NCBI GenBank assembly: GCA_934162445.1
Contig: CAKPIT010000004.1
Location: forward strand, 28,784-92,783
Length of the DNA: 64,000 nt
Source of the DNA: an uncultured Bacilli bacterium
GTDB taxonomy: Bacteria > Bacillota_I > Bacilli_A > RF39 > UBA660
Direction: 5' to 3'
Of this stretch, positions 1 to 8,781 are shown piece by piece. The position numbers and the translations under genes were made by a program. The notes beneath the pieces were generated by a model that saw nothing but the letters and a program-made list of their open reading frames with translations, did not search any database and was not told where the DNA came from. Each line of letters opens with the position of its first letter. The first letter of the stretch is position 1.

Positions 1-86
1 GTATCTAGTAGTTTAATACCAATAATAATTGCTACTATTACTAATACTATTAATAGACTATCCAAAATGATACTCAACAATTCCAT
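1..86 (-). CDS. Small membrane protein, C-terminus beyond window
   Basis: A reading frame of 28 complete codons starts at an ATG at 86 behind the ribosome binding site AAGGAG and runs off the left edge. The visible part starts MELLSIILDSLLIVLV and continues as one uninterrupted hydrophobic stretch to a Lys near residue 25, so it is an N-terminal transmembrane helix. It begins three bases after the stop of the charged protein upstream, so the two are probably one transcription unit. The family cannot be named from this fragment. Confidence 0.6.
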   Translation of the reverse strand, partial: MELLSIILDSLLIVLVIVAIIIGIKLLD

Positions 87-88
87 TT

Positions 89-1039
89 TTATTCTCCTTT
101 CTTTTCATCATACATTGAATCTATTAAATCAAAAAGGTTGTCTTCTAAGGCAGTGTTATCTACATTTTGATAGTCTTCATCTTTTTTCATATCACTACGA
201 CGGCCAGTTGCTTTCTCATGAGAAATATCTTTATAATCAACATTATACTCAAGACCTAAATCTTGAAAATATTCTTCAGCATCACCCATAGTTACTTTTT
301 CAACAGATGGAGTGTTGTTAGCACTGATATCTAAAAGGCTATCTTCTTCAGTGATAGATGTGGTTTCTTCAACTACTTCTTCTTTGGAATCTTTTTCTTT
401 TTTATTAGAGGTTAATTCTTCATCAAAAATATCATCACTATTTCCATAAGCTTTTTTACGGACACTATCAACATCTAAATCATGTGGTTTATAACTACTT
501 GTGATTCTTATTTCTTTTTTAGCTACTACATCTTCTTTGCTATAGTTCTGATCTAAAACACCATAGATTGGCGAAATAATAGGAGAAGGTTTGAATTCTT
601 TCTTTTCTTTAGGTTTTTCATAAAGGCCACTATGTTCTTTGGCTTTGAAGGGATTATCTTCAATATTGTAAGCACCTTTGTATAAATCTTTCTCCTTCTT
701 TTTCTTATCAGGATATAAAGGCTCTTTTTTTATTTCTTCTTTGAATTCTTCTCTTGTTGGTTCCTTTTTCTTGGGTTTTTCTTTGTGTTTATCTTCTAAA
801 TCAATAAAATCATCTTCTAAAATAGCCTTAAATTTAAAATCCTTATTAGGAGATTCCTCTTTTTCCTTTGGAGTTTCTTCAACAATTACATCTTCTTTTT
901 TGACTTCTTTTTTAGGTTTAGAGTTTTCTAAAACGATTTTTTTAGCAATGGGCTTTTCTTTCTTTTTTTCTTTTTTCTCTTCTACTTCAACATATTCTTC
1001 TTCGAAAAGAGCATTTTTTAATTTGTCTAATAATTTCAT
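89..1039 (-). CDS. Highly charged Lys/Glu-rich hypothetical protein
   Basis: A 316-residue protein, mostly low-complexity Lys/Glu/Asp, with no signal peptide or membrane helix. The first 12 residues (MKLLDKLKNALF) could form an amphipathic helix, followed by about 130 residues of KE-rich linker. The C-terminal half is less biased and includes DAEEYFQDLGLEYNVDY. I chose the ATG at 1039 rather than the GTG three codons upstream because AGGAAAGG lies six to eight bases before this ATG, while the GTG overlaps that site. It follows the lipoprotein gene with a 14-base gap. The arrangement of short amphipathic helix plus disordered charged linker recalls cytoplasmic scaffold or division-associated proteins, but no family was recognised and no function is claimed. 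Confidence 0.7.
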   Translation of the reverse strand: MKLLDKLKNALFEEEYVEVEEKKEKKKEKPIAKKIVLENSKPKKEVKKEDVIVEETPKEKEESPNKDFKFKAILEDDFIDLEDKHKEKPKKKEPTREEFKEEIKKEPLYPDKKKKEKDLYKGAYNIEDNPFKAKEHSGLYEKPKEKKEFKPSPIISPIYGVLDQNYSKEDVVAKKEIRITSSYKPHDLDVDSVRKKAYGNSDDIFDEELTSNKKEKDSKEEVVEETTSITEEDSLLDISANNTPSVEKVTMGDAEEYFQDLGLEYNVDYKDISHEKATGRRSDMKKDEDYQNVDNTALEDNLFDLIDSMYDEKKGE

Positions 1040-1053
1040 AAACAACACCTTTC

Positions 1054-1731
1054 CTAATCTTTATCTATTTCAATTTTATCTTCATCTTTCTTTTTGTTAC
1101 TATAACCTTCATAAACACCATATTTTTCTTCATAATTTAGATATGTATCTTTGGTTGCCTTACTTCCTTTTGGTTTCATAACGTTATAAGTATCTTCCTT
1201 ATAATTTAATGTTTTATTACCAATCGTAGTTGCTAGAATATTGTGGTTAAATTTTAATGATGATAAAACATTACTCATATTTATAATAGCACTTTTTAAA
1301 TCATTTTCTTTAATAAATGCTTCAATTTTACCATAATTGTACATATATTCCACAAAATAATAATCACTATTTTCAGCTTTAGTTATTTCAACATATCCTT
1401 CTTTATCATGATAGTTTAATTGTTTAGAATAATAACTACTAGAATTAGTCGTGTAATTTAGTTTTGTCTTATTATAGTAACTAACAACATCAATATAAAA
1501 ATAATAATTATTTTGGTTTTCATCTTTTAAAAGGGCATTATATTCATCTTTACTAATTAGTTTTAATCCTTTAGGAATATAATATTTATAACCTTGGAAA
1601 ACATTATTAGAAAGATTCATGTCTTTAGTTAAGAAGGTACTGATAACATTATCAAGATTTTGATTAGTTATGTTAGTACAACCACTTAGAGTAAGAAGGC
1701 ATATCATGATAATTAATAATTTCTTCTTCAT
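1054..1731 (-). CDS. Putative lipoprotein
   Basis: A 225-residue protein starting MKKKLLIIMICLLTLSGC, a short basic N-terminus, hydrophobic core and lipobox LSGC ending at about residue 18. It is therefore expected to be cleaved and lipidated and anchored outside the membrane. The mature part is rich in Asn, Tyr and Lys and ends in a charged tail (KKKDEDKIEIDKD). The start used has the site AGGTGATG six bases upstream, while the longer frame begins at a GTG inside that site. It is downstream of trmB and followed by the charged protein, so the three probably form one operon. No enzymatic motif or family was recognised. Confidence 0.75.
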   Translation of the reverse strand: MKKKLLIIMICLLTLSGCTNITNQNLDNVISTFLTKDMNLSNNVFQGYKYYIPKGLKLISKDEYNALLKDENQNNYYFYIDVVSYYNKTKLNYTTNSSSYYSKQLNYHDKEGYVEITKAENSDYYFVEYMYNYGKIEAFIKENDLKSAIINMSNVLSSLKFNHNILATTIGNKTLNYKEDTYNVMKPKGSKATKDTYLNYEEKYGVYEGYSNKKKDEDKIEIDKD

Positions 1732-1773
1732 AAGGGACATCACCTACTTTATTTATTATAACAAACTTTTACT

Positions 1774-2406
1774 TTATTTGTCACTATTTTGTGCAAAAAG
1801 ATGATAGACATTTTTCCCCATTCTTTGAAAACGCTCTTCATATTCACTCATGATAATGTTTTCGTGGGTTTTATGATAGTTAAAACTGATATCGCTTAAA
1901 TGATAATTAAAAGAACTTAAGGTTTCTAGGGAGTAGATAAATAAATCTTCATTATCGGTTTTCATTTCAATACGATTAACATCTTTAAATATTTTTTGGT
2001 ATTTAGCTAAAAAGATAGGACTAGTCAAACGACGATGATACCATCTTTTCTTAGGCCATGGATCAGAAAAATTTAAATAGATCAAATCTATTTCGTTGTT
2101 AAATACAGTATCAATATCTAAAGCATTCATTCTAATTATTCTTAGGTTAGGAATATCTTCAGGAATCTTTTTAATAGCCATAGCAATAACACTATCAAAT
2201 TTTTCAATTCCTATATAGTTTATATTTTTATTTTTTAAGGCATTTTCTTTTAGAAATTTACCTTTTCCCATGCCTATTTCTAGATAAATTGGATTATCAT
2301 TACCAAATACTTGATGCCATTTACCACAATAGGTTTTAGGATCAGTTATTAAAAAAGGACAATTAGCCATTATTTCTTCTTTGTTTTTGACATTTCTAAG
2401 TCGCAT
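1774..2406 (-). CDS. trmB: tRNA (guanine-N7-)-methyltransferase
   Basis: TrmB methylates N7 of G46 in the variable loop of tRNA using S-adenosylmethionine. The 210-residue length is normal for the family. The SAM-binding loop EIGMGKGK lies at residues 43-50. The family signature SDPWPKKRWYHRRL is at about 114-127, and a TDNED motif follows near residue 150. The start ATG has GGAGAA seven bases upstream. A candidate extended -10 element (TGCTAAAAT) is seen upstream on the minus strand near 2435. It appears to be the first gene of the leftmost minus-strand unit, followed by the lipoprotein gene. Confidence 0.95.
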   Translation of the reverse strand: MRLRNVKNKEEIMANCPFLITDPKTYCGKWHQVFGNDNPIYLEIGMGKGKFLKENALKNKNINYIGIEKFDSVIAMAIKKIPEDIPNLRIIRMNALDIDTVFNNEIDLIYLNFSDPWPKKRWYHRRLTSPIFLAKYQKIFKDVNRIEMKTDNEDLFIYSLETLSSFNYHLSDISFNYHKTHENIIMSEYEERFQRMGKNVYHLFAQNSDK

Positions 2407-2485
2407 TTAAATTTCTCCTTTCATTTATATTTTAGCATATTTTTAACTACGAAAGAATAATAATAAATAGAAAGTGAGGAATTTT

Positions 2486-2767
2486 ATGAATAATCCAAAT
2501 ATGATGCCAATGTGGCCTAATCCGAATGGAAATATGAATTATCAAATGTTCCCTAATGGAAATAGTAATTCATATAATAATAGTAACTATTTATGGGAAA
2601 GACTTAACAATTTAGAAAATCAAATTAACAGGTTGGAAAGACAAGTGAGAAGAATGGATGCGAGAATTAATAAACTTGAGGGAATGTTAACATCAAGTGC
2701 TATGCCAAAATCTTTTGATAGTCAAACAACTGGTTATGGGAACAGTAATGATAAATATATGATTTAA
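2486..2767 (+). CDS. Small Asn-rich coiled-coil protein
   Basis: A 93-residue protein. Its first 35 residues are rich in Asn, Met, Pro and Gly (for example NPNMMPMWPNPNGN). Residues 37-69 are a heptad-patterned helix (LENQINRLERQVRRMDARIN), suggesting a short coiled coil that could oligomerise. The ATG at 2486 is preferred over the GTG at 2474 because AAAGTGAGGA lies five to nine bases before it. It is a single gene followed by a perfect-palindrome terminator. An Asn/Gly/Met-rich tail joined to a coiled coil is typical of small structural or spore-coat-like proteins, and spo0A and cse60 are in this window, but that link is only a guess. No family was recognised. Confidence 0.65.
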   Translation: MNNPNMMPMWPNPNGNMNYQMFPNGNSNSYNNSNYLWERLNNLENQINRLERQVRRMDARINKLEGMLTSSAMPKSFDSQTTGYGNSNDKYMI

Positions 2768-2780
2768 TATTTAATCTTAT

Positions 2781-2809
2781 AGTATATGAAATTTCATATA
2801 CTTTTTTTA
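2781..2809 (+). terminator. Intrinsic terminator after the Asn-rich protein
   Basis: A perfect 22-base palindrome (AGTATATGAA plus its complement) at 2781-2802 is followed immediately by a T run. It starts 14 bases after the stop codon. Confidence 0.85.
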
Positions 2810-2843
2810 TTAATTTTTTTCTTCTTTTTTGGTAATACTAAAA

Positions 2844-2872
2844 TTGACAAGTAAAAACTTATAATTTATACT
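2844..2872 (+). promoter_or_regulatory. Sigma-A-type promoter of the first FemABX pair
   Basis: TTGACA at 2844-2849 and TATACT at 2867-2872 are separated by 17 bases, a near-consensus vegetative promoter. The start codon of the first FemABX gene is 26 bases downstream. Confidence 0.8.
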
Positions 2873-2897
2873 TTTAGTAGTTAAGGATGTGAATTAA

Positions 2898-4199
2898 GTG
2901 GAGTTAGTAGAATTAGAAAAGAAACAGTATGAAGGCTTTGTTAAAGATAATAAATACAAAAGTCATTTTTTACAGTCATATGCATGGGGAGAACTTTGTA
3001 AAGAAAAAAGAGGATTGACACCATACTATTTAGGACTTATGGATAAAAAAAAGATTGTGGCGGCAACTTTGTTATTACAAAAGAAATTACCACTCGGATT
3101 ATGTTATTTATATGCTCCAAGAGGATATGTACTTGATTTTAATGATTTTAAAATCTTAGATAAATTTACAGAGGAAATTGTAAAATTTGCCAAAAAGAAA
3201 AAAGCAATTTACGTTAAGATTGATCCGGATATTATTTGGAAAAAAGAAAGTTATGATGGTAGTGTTACTTTAATGGAGGCAAAGGATAAAAAAATCTTTA
3301 ATGAATTAAAAAGACTTAATTATAAACATTTAGGATTTACCAAAAACTTTGAAACAATGCAACCAAGATATACTTTTAGAATTGATCTTAATCAAAGTAT
3401 GGAGGAAATTGAAAGCCATTTTTCTAAAACAACAAAGCAAAGAATTCAAAAATCTTTAAATCTTGAAACAGAAGTTGTAATTGGAACAGAAAAGGATTTA
3501 CCTACTTTTTATCATTTGATGGTGTTAACAGAATCTAGAAAAAATTTTGTATCATATAAAATGGATTATTATGCGACTCTTTATAGATTGTTTAATGAAA
3601 GTGATAAGGCTACATTATTTTTAGGAAAAATTAATTTAGAGAGGGCACTTAAAATTTTGAAAGATGAACTTTCAAAAGTTAATAATAAAATAAAGGAAAT
3701 GCCTAGTGACAATTTATCAAAGAGTGCTAAAAATAAATTAAAAGAATTGACAAGACAAAAAGAAAAATGTGAAAAAGAAATTCTAAAATATAAAGAATAT
3801 AAAAAAGAATATGGAAATATTTTAACTTTATCAGCACATATGATTTTGGAATATGGAGATAAGGCATGGGTGTTATATGCTGGTAATCATAATATTTTGA
3901 CAGAAACTTATGTTAATTATCATACATATTATGAGCACTTAAAATTTTGTAAAGAACGCGGATTAAAGATTTATGATCAATTTGGAACAATTGGTGATTT
4001 ATCAAAAGATAATCCAAGATTGGGACTTCATGAATTTAAAAGGAAGTTTGGGGGAGATTATATTGAGTTTATGGGAGAATTTGATTATGTAATCAGTCCT
4101 GTTTACTATTTTATGTTTACTAAATTAGTACCAATATATCGTAATATGATTAAAAAAAGAAAGAAGAAGGAATTACAAAATGAAATTGAAGGAAATTAG
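2898..4199 (+). CDS. FemABX-type peptidoglycan bridge aminoacyltransferase 1
   Basis: A 433-residue FemABX-family protein. Such enzymes transfer amino acids from aminoacyl-tRNA to the stem-peptide Lys of lipid II and so build the interpeptide bridge at the inner face of the membrane. Visible hallmarks are the substrate-side segment LYAPRGYVLDF near residue 70, KIDPDI near 108, and two GNAT-like halves separated by a charged helical arm at about residues 245-305. The C-terminal motif FKRKFGGDYIEFMGEFD is also typical. The start is GTG, with AAGGA eight to ten bases upstream. It overlaps the next FemABX gene by 20 bases, implying translational coupling. Which bridge residue it adds cannot be told from sequence. 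Confidence 0.88.
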   Translation: MELVELEKKQYEGFVKDNKYKSHFLQSYAWGELCKEKRGLTPYYLGLMDKKKIVAATLLLQKKLPLGLCYLYAPRGYVLDFNDFKILDKFTEEIVKFAKKKKAIYVKIDPDIIWKKESYDGSVTLMEAKDKKIFNELKRLNYKHLGFTKNFETMQPRYTFRIDLNQSMEEIESHFSKTTKQRIQKSLNLETEVVIGTEKDLPTFYHLMVLTESRKNFVSYKMDYYATLYRLFNESDKATLFLGKINLERALKILKDELSKVNNKIKEMPSDNLSKSAKNKLKELTRQKEKCEKEILKYKEYKKEYGNILTLSAHMILEYGDKAWVLYAGNHNILTETYVNYHTYYEHLKFCKERGLKIYDQFGTIGDLSKDNPRLGLHEFKRKFGGDYIEFMGEFDYVISPVYYFMFTKLVPIYRNMIKKRKKKELQNEIEGN

Positions 4200-5478
4200 T
4201 TTTGAAAGATTTGAGAAGTTTTTATTAACAAGTAGCGAAGCGACTTTTCATCAAACGAAGGGCTGGGCTAAATTAAAGGCTTATAATGGCTGGAAACATT
4301 ATGTGGTAGGACTTATTGATGATGATGATAAAGTTAGAGCCGGAGCCCTTTTACTTGCTAAAGAAATTCCTATTATAAAAAAGAAAATGTTTTATTCTCC
4401 GCGCGGTTTTATTATTAATTATCATGATAAAAAATTATTAAAACTTTTTACCGAAGAAGTTACAAAATTTATTAAAAAAAGAGGCGGTATTTTTGTTAAA
4501 ATTGATCCTTATGTAATTTATAATGAACGAGATATTAATGGAGATATTGTTAAAGGCGGAATTGATAATAGTGATGTTATTGATAATTTAAAAGAACTTA
4601 AGTATAAACATTATGGCTTTAATTTAATGCAAGAAGAATTACAACCAAGATGGATGCATACTATTACTTTAAAGAATAGAAGTATGGATGATGTAATGGC
4701 AGATATGGACTCTAAAACAAGACAGATTTTACGAAAAAATGAAAGACTTGGAGTAAGAGTGCGAGAAATAAAAAGAGAAGAAATTCCTGTTTTTAAAGAA
4801 ATTATGCAACATACTGGTGAACGACGTGACTTCATTGATAGACCCCTTTCATATTATGAAGAAATGTGGGATAGTCTTCATGATGATAATATTTTGAAAA
4901 TTATGGTTGCTGAAGTTGATTTTGATGAAGAAATTAAGAATCTTAAAAAAGAAATTACAAACTTAGAAAAAGAAATTACAGATAGAAAAAAACAATTTGA
5001 AAGTAAAAAGAAACCAATGAATGAAAAAAAATATTTGGCTAAGCAGGAATTTGATAAGAAAGAAATTATAAGACTTAATAAGAATATTGATAATATTAAA
5101 GAAATGAAGAAAAAATATGGAAAGAAACCTGTTTTAGGAGGAATTTTATTTCTTATTTATGGAAATGAAGTATTATCTCTTTTTGGAGGTAGTAAGGAAG
5201 AATTAATGAGTTTTCAATCGGCTTATACCCTTCATTTTGCAGGAGTTAAGTATGCTTTAGAAAATGGATATGACATTTATAATTTTTACGGTATTACCGG
5301 AGACTTTAGTGATAAGAATCCCCTTTTAGGTCTTTATCTTTTTAAGAAGAGCTTTGGAGGCCAAGTAGTAGAACTTATCGGAGAATTTGATCTTGTTATT
5401 AATAAGTTTTGGTACGCATCATATAAATTAAGTTATGCTATTTATCATAAACTTAAAAATATAAAAAATAAAATCTAG
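4180..5478 (+). CDS. FemABX-type peptidoglycan bridge aminoacyltransferase 2
   Basis: A 432-residue paralogue of the preceding gene, with FYSPRGFIINYH near residue 70, KIDPYVIYNERD near 108, a coiled helical arm at about 247-313 and the C-terminal FKKSFGGQVVELIGEFD. The arm resembles the antiparallel helical hairpin of FemA, a tRNA-synthetase-like feature. It starts inside the end of the upstream gene and is followed directly by a bidirectional terminator, so the two genes form a closed two-gene operon. Within this family, successive paralogues usually add successive bridge residues; that division of labour is inferred here. Confidence 0.88.
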   Translation: MKLKEISFERFEKFLLTSSEATFHQTKGWAKLKAYNGWKHYVVGLIDDDDKVRAGALLLAKEIPIIKKKMFYSPRGFIINYHDKKLLKLFTEEVTKFIKKRGGIFVKIDPYVIYNERDINGDIVKGGIDNSDVIDNLKELKYKHYGFNLMQEELQPRWMHTITLKNRSMDDVMADMDSKTRQILRKNERLGVRVREIKREEIPVFKEIMQHTGERRDFIDRPLSYYEEMWDSLHDDNILKIMVAEVDFDEEIKNLKKEITNLEKEITDRKKQFESKKKPMNEKKYLAKQEFDKKEIIRLNKNIDNIKEMKKKYGKKPVLGGILFLIYGNEVLSLFGGSKEELMSFQSAYTLHFAGVKYALENGYDIYNFYGITGDFSDKNPLLGLYLFKKSFGGQVVELIGEFDLVINKFWYASYKLSYAIYHKLKNIKNKI

Positions 5479-5505
5479 TTGCAAAAAGCAATTAGATTTT
5501 TTTAG
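5471..5505. terminator. Bidirectional terminator between convergent genes
   Basis: AAATCTAGTTGC pairs with GCAATTAGATTT (one G-U pair) around a loop of A residues. It is flanked by T runs on one strand and A runs on the other, so it can stop transcription from both the FemABX pair (plus) and the flippase-FemABX-Nudix unit (minus). It starts within the last codons of FemABX 2. Confidence 0.8.
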
Positions 5506-5519
5506 TTTGTCAATTTGTT

Positions 5520-5768
5520 TTATATAATAAAGTCATTATTATGGGCTTTTATTATCATATCTTTTGCTAAGATATCAATATCTACAGAAAATTCCTCTTT
5601 TAATTCACGTTTGACATTTTCTTCTAAGGGTTTGCCTTCTTTTATTCCACCACCGGGTATTACATAGTATTCTTTTGTACTTCCATCTTCATTAATTCTT
5701 TTTCTAAACATAACATATACTTTGTTATCATCTATTATAATACCACGGGTGCTTACTCTTTTTTTCAC
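5520..5768 (-). pseudogene. Truncated Nudix hydrolase
   Basis: Only 82 residues, against about 130-160 for ordinary single-domain Nudix proteins. The Nudix box is visible at about residues 39-62 as GGGIKEGK...RELKEE. The metal-binding RELKEE half is intact, but the first conserved Glu of the box is Lys and the final Gly is Ser. The frame ends just 20-odd residues after the box, directly against the shared terminator, so the C-terminal half of the fold is missing. It has a GTG start with AAAGGGGA eight bases upstream and follows the third FemABX gene by 30 bases. It is most simply a decaying gene; a minimal active protein is less likely. Confidence 0.65.
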
Positions 5769-5798
5769 CGTCTATCCCCTTTAAAACTTTGTCTTAAA

Positions 5799-7019
5799 TT
5801 ATTTTTTTAATTTGTGAATTAATTTGATTAAGTAATATTCTTTAGAAAGTGGTTTTGCATATTCACCAATTAATTGTTCTACATAACCATTAAATCTGGT
5901 TTTAAATTCATAGATTCCATAGTCTTTATCATTTTTATCAAAAGTAGATGGAATACCATAGAAGTTATAGCGTTTATAGTCATGCTCCATAGCATATTTG
6001 ATCATTTCCCATTGAATTAAGTACTGTGAATTATAATGCATAAATTCTTCATAATTACCACCTGCTAAATATATTACTTCCGGATCAGTCATAATGAACA
6101 TTGAGCCAGATAGGGTAATGATATTACCATATTTTTTTTGTTCTTCTTTAGCAATATTAATTCTTTTATCTAAACCGGCGATGGTAGTTAGAAGACTATT
6201 TTTTTTGTTTTCATTATTTTTTGTTTTTAATTTTTCTAAATCATTTAAATGTTTAGCTTTATCTTCTTCGAGGGTTTTAATATACTTTGAAAGATCTAAT
6301 TTAGTTACTAAATATTTAATACCTTCGATTGGTTTAAATAAATCATACATGTTTTCATAATAGTTAAAAGATCTTATGGCAAAATCTTTACGCTTTCCGG
6401 TTTCTTCCATAATCTTATAAAATTCTTGTAAATCTTTTTTGCCTAATTCTATTATTTCAATATTGTTTTTGATAGCTTTTCTTATGGTGGTTCTAGTACT
6501 TGCTTTAAAAGTTTTTAACATTTCATCTTCATCTTTAGTATTTATATCTAATAAATACATCCATGATACTTGTTCTTCATCTTTTGAAGGGACCTTTTTG
6601 TAATTTAAGCTTAAGATAGTATCAACAATGGGTTGGTTGTTATAACCGTTTTCTACTATCTTCCCTTCACTATTACGTTCTTTATAGGGAACATAGGGAT
6701 CAATTCTTAGAATATAACCTTGATGGCTTTTGGCGAATTCTTCTAGAAGTTGTAAGAAAGTTAACAGAATTTTTTCAGATTCATAGTCTAATAGTGGTCC
6801 TCTTGGAGCATAAAATTCATATTTATTGAAATGTCTTTTTTTAGCAACAAGAAGGGCTACGCCTAAAAGTTTTTTATTATCATATAGTCCTAAATAATAT
6901 GAGTGCCATCCATTTAAGGTTTTTAATTTGCCAATTTGTTCAGTTGATAAAAAACTACGATATTTACTACTATTAGCATATTTGTTGTAAACTTTTGTAC
7001 TTATCTCTTTTAATTCCAT
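5799..7019 (-). CDS. FemABX-type peptidoglycan bridge aminoacyltransferase 3
   Basis: A 406-residue FemABX protein with FYAPRGPLLDYE near residue 70, RIDPYVPYKERN near 104, a charged helical arm at about 240-297 and the C-terminal FKTRFNGYVEQLIGEY. It starts at an ATG one base after the stop of the flippase gene, with GGAGAAAT as ribosome binding site, so the pair is cotranscribed. The pairing of a bridge transferase with a lipid II flippase makes sense because both act on membrane-bound lipid II before it is turned outward. The exact amino acid donor is unknown. Confidence 0.87.
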   Translation of the reverse strand: MELKEISTKVYNKYANSSKYRSFLSTEQIGKLKTLNGWHSYYLGLYDNKKLLGVALLVAKKRHFNKYEFYAPRGPLLDYESEKILLTFLQLLEEFAKSHQGYILRIDPYVPYKERNSEGKIVENGYNNQPIVDTILSLNYKKVPSKDEEQVSWMYLLDINTKDEDEMLKTFKASTRTTIRKAIKNNIEIIELGKKDLQEFYKIMEETGKRKDFAIRSFNYYENMYDLFKPIEGIKYLVTKLDLSKYIKTLEEDKAKHLNDLEKLKTKNNENKKNSLLTTIAGLDKRINIAKEEQKKYGNIITLSGSMFIMTDPEVIYLAGGNYEEFMHYNSQYLIQWEMIKYAMEHDYKRYNFYGIPSTFDKNDKDYGIYEFKTRFNGYVEQLIGEYAKPLSKEYYLIKLIHKLKK

Positions 7020-7020
7020 A

Positions 7021-8688
7021 TTAATTTCTCCTTAGTTTATTTTCAATTTTATTAATAAATGTTTTACCAAATACTTCTTCAAATAGGTTAAGACGTTTGG
7101 CAACTGGGAAATAGGTAAGAACACCTATTAGTGTATAAATAATTATTATTGGAATGTTTAGTAATCTTGTTGTTGAATATATAGGAATTATTAGTTTCAT
7201 TAGAAGAAGGACTATAATCATGGCTAGATTGGCAAGAGCAATTTTCCATAGAATTTTAACTGTAGGCTTGTATTTAACTTCACAACGTTTTTTAAGGAAA
7301 AATAGACATAATATTATTCCTAACATATAACCAATAATAGTAGCTGTAATGGAACCATAAACAGGAATGAATCCTAAGTGGTGGAAAAGATTAATTAACG
7401 GAACATTTAATATTAACTTTAGAAAAGCTCCTACTACTAATGAAATTAAAACTTCTTTATAATATTTTAATACTTGAACGATGGATACTAAAGCAGTATA
7501 GCTTGAAATAATTAGAGCTACAAAAACAAAGTATTTTAAAATAGTAGCACCATACTCTGATTTAGCGCCATAGAAAACAGCCCAAACGGGATTAGATAAT
7601 AAAGATAAGCCTATTGTCATTGGAACAGAAATAAATAATAGTATTTTTAAAGTTTGATTGATTTTTTGATGAATATCTCTTTTATCTCCTTTAACAGATG
7701 ATGAGGTTAAGTTTGGAATTAAACTAACAATAATACCTGTTGAAATAGAGACAATAATCATATTAATTTTGTTACCCCATGTTGAAATGACACTCATAAT
7801 ATTTTCAGCTTGAGAAGTAGTGTAGCCAACATCATTGACCATGGTTTTAACAAGAGTCATCATATCTATGAAATCATAACATGATTTGAAAACATCAATC
7901 ATAATGAATGGAAGGGCGTACCAAAATATTTTAACTAGAATTTTTTTGGTAGTAATTTTAGGAATGTTTTTGGTATCTTCTTTAGTACTAGCAGTGAATT
8001 CTTCTTTGTTCTTTTTGACTTTATTTAATAAATATAAATAAGCGATAAATGCTCCGGCCGTGGCCCCAAAAACGGCTACCCCTACTCCTGTTTGAAGGGA
8101 TAGATGTAAAACTTTTATGGTAAAGAAACTACCAAAGACAATAATAATTACTCTAACTACTTGTTCAACAATTTGACTTAAGGAAGGGGGGGTTATAAAT
8201 TTATGACCTTCTAAGTATCCTCTATAGATACTAAGGGTTGGAACAATTAAAATAGCAGTAGCAATTACTCTTACAACCATGGTGACATCACTTAAAGAGT
8301 TACCACCTTTTAAATCTCCTAAAATAGCCTTAGCAATATTAGGGGCAAAAATAAAGAGAATTAAGAAAATAGTTATTCCCATGATGATAGCTAGTTTACG
8401 GCCTATTTTAAAAGCTTTCTCTTTCGCTTCATTGTATCCAAGGGTTTGATATTCACTTATTATTTTACTAATAGCATTGGGAATACCAGCACAGGATAGG
8501 GATTGAAATAAATTATAGATAGTGTAAGCATAACCATATAAGGCACCACCTTTACCACCGATAATAGCATAGAAAGGAATTACATATACCATTCCTAGTA
8601 TTTTGCTAACAACAATTCCAAAAGTAGCAATGAAGGCACCATTTAAAAAGGAATTTTGTTTTAAGGTCTTTTTTTTCGCTTTTGTCAT
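7021..8688 (-). CDS. murJ: Lipid II flippase of the YtgP/SpoVB (MurJ) type
   Basis: A 555-residue polytopic membrane protein of the MOP flippase superfamily. The N-terminus (about residues 12-60) has the family's basic NSFLNGAFIATFG start and the first two helices, and hydrophobic segments recur through the whole length, consistent with about 14 helices. Length and N-terminal pattern match Bacillus YtgP (MurJ), which flips lipid II outward for peptidoglycan synthesis. SpoVB is the close sporulation-specific relative and cannot be excluded. It heads a minus-strand unit with the third FemABX gene. A candidate promoter with extended -10 TGCTATTAT lies upstream, back to back with the promoter of the fourth FemABX gene. 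Confidence 0.85.
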   Translation of the reverse strand: MTKAKKKTLKQNSFLNGAFIATFGIVVSKILGMVYVIPFYAIIGGKGGALYGYAYTIYNLFQSLSCAGIPNAISKIISEYQTLGYNEAKEKAFKIGRKLAIIMGITIFLILFIFAPNIAKAILGDLKGGNSLSDVTMVVRVIATAILIVPTLSIYRGYLEGHKFITPPSLSQIVEQVVRVIIIVFGSFFTIKVLHLSLQTGVGVAVFGATAGAFIAYLYLLNKVKKNKEEFTASTKEDTKNIPKITTKKILVKIFWYALPFIMIDVFKSCYDFIDMMTLVKTMVNDVGYTTSQAENIMSVISTWGNKINMIIVSISTGIIVSLIPNLTSSSVKGDKRDIHQKINQTLKILLFISVPMTIGLSLLSNPVWAVFYGAKSEYGATILKYFVFVALIISSYTALVSIVQVLKYYKEVLISLVVGAFLKLILNVPLINLFHHLGFIPVYGSITATIIGYMLGIILCLFFLKKRCEVKYKPTVKILWKIALANLAMIIVLLLMKLIIPIYSTTRLLNIPIIIIYTLIGVLTYFPVAKRLNLFEEVFGKTFINKIENKLRRN

Positions 8689-8729
8689 ATTCTATCTCCT
8701 TCGTTTATCTATTCTATAATAGCATATTA

Positions 8730-8758
8730 TTGAAAACTTTGAAAGAAGGTTGTATAAT
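8730..8758 (+). promoter_or_regulatory. Promoter of the fourth FemABX gene
   Basis: TTGAAA at 8730-8735 and TATAAT at 8753-8758 are 17 bases apart, 23 bases before the start codon at 8782. The opposite strand of the same 78-base gap carries a likely promoter for murJ (extended -10 TGCTATTAT), so the two units diverge from one compact control region. Confidence 0.8.
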
Positions 8759-8781
8759 TTAAGAAGATGAGGAGAGGTTTT

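Noticed and set aside
678..1181. Plus-strand open frame of 167 codons rich in Phe and Ser
   Set aside because: It is the antisense of the Lys/Glu-rich protein, whose GAA/AAA codons read as TTC/TTT on the other strand.
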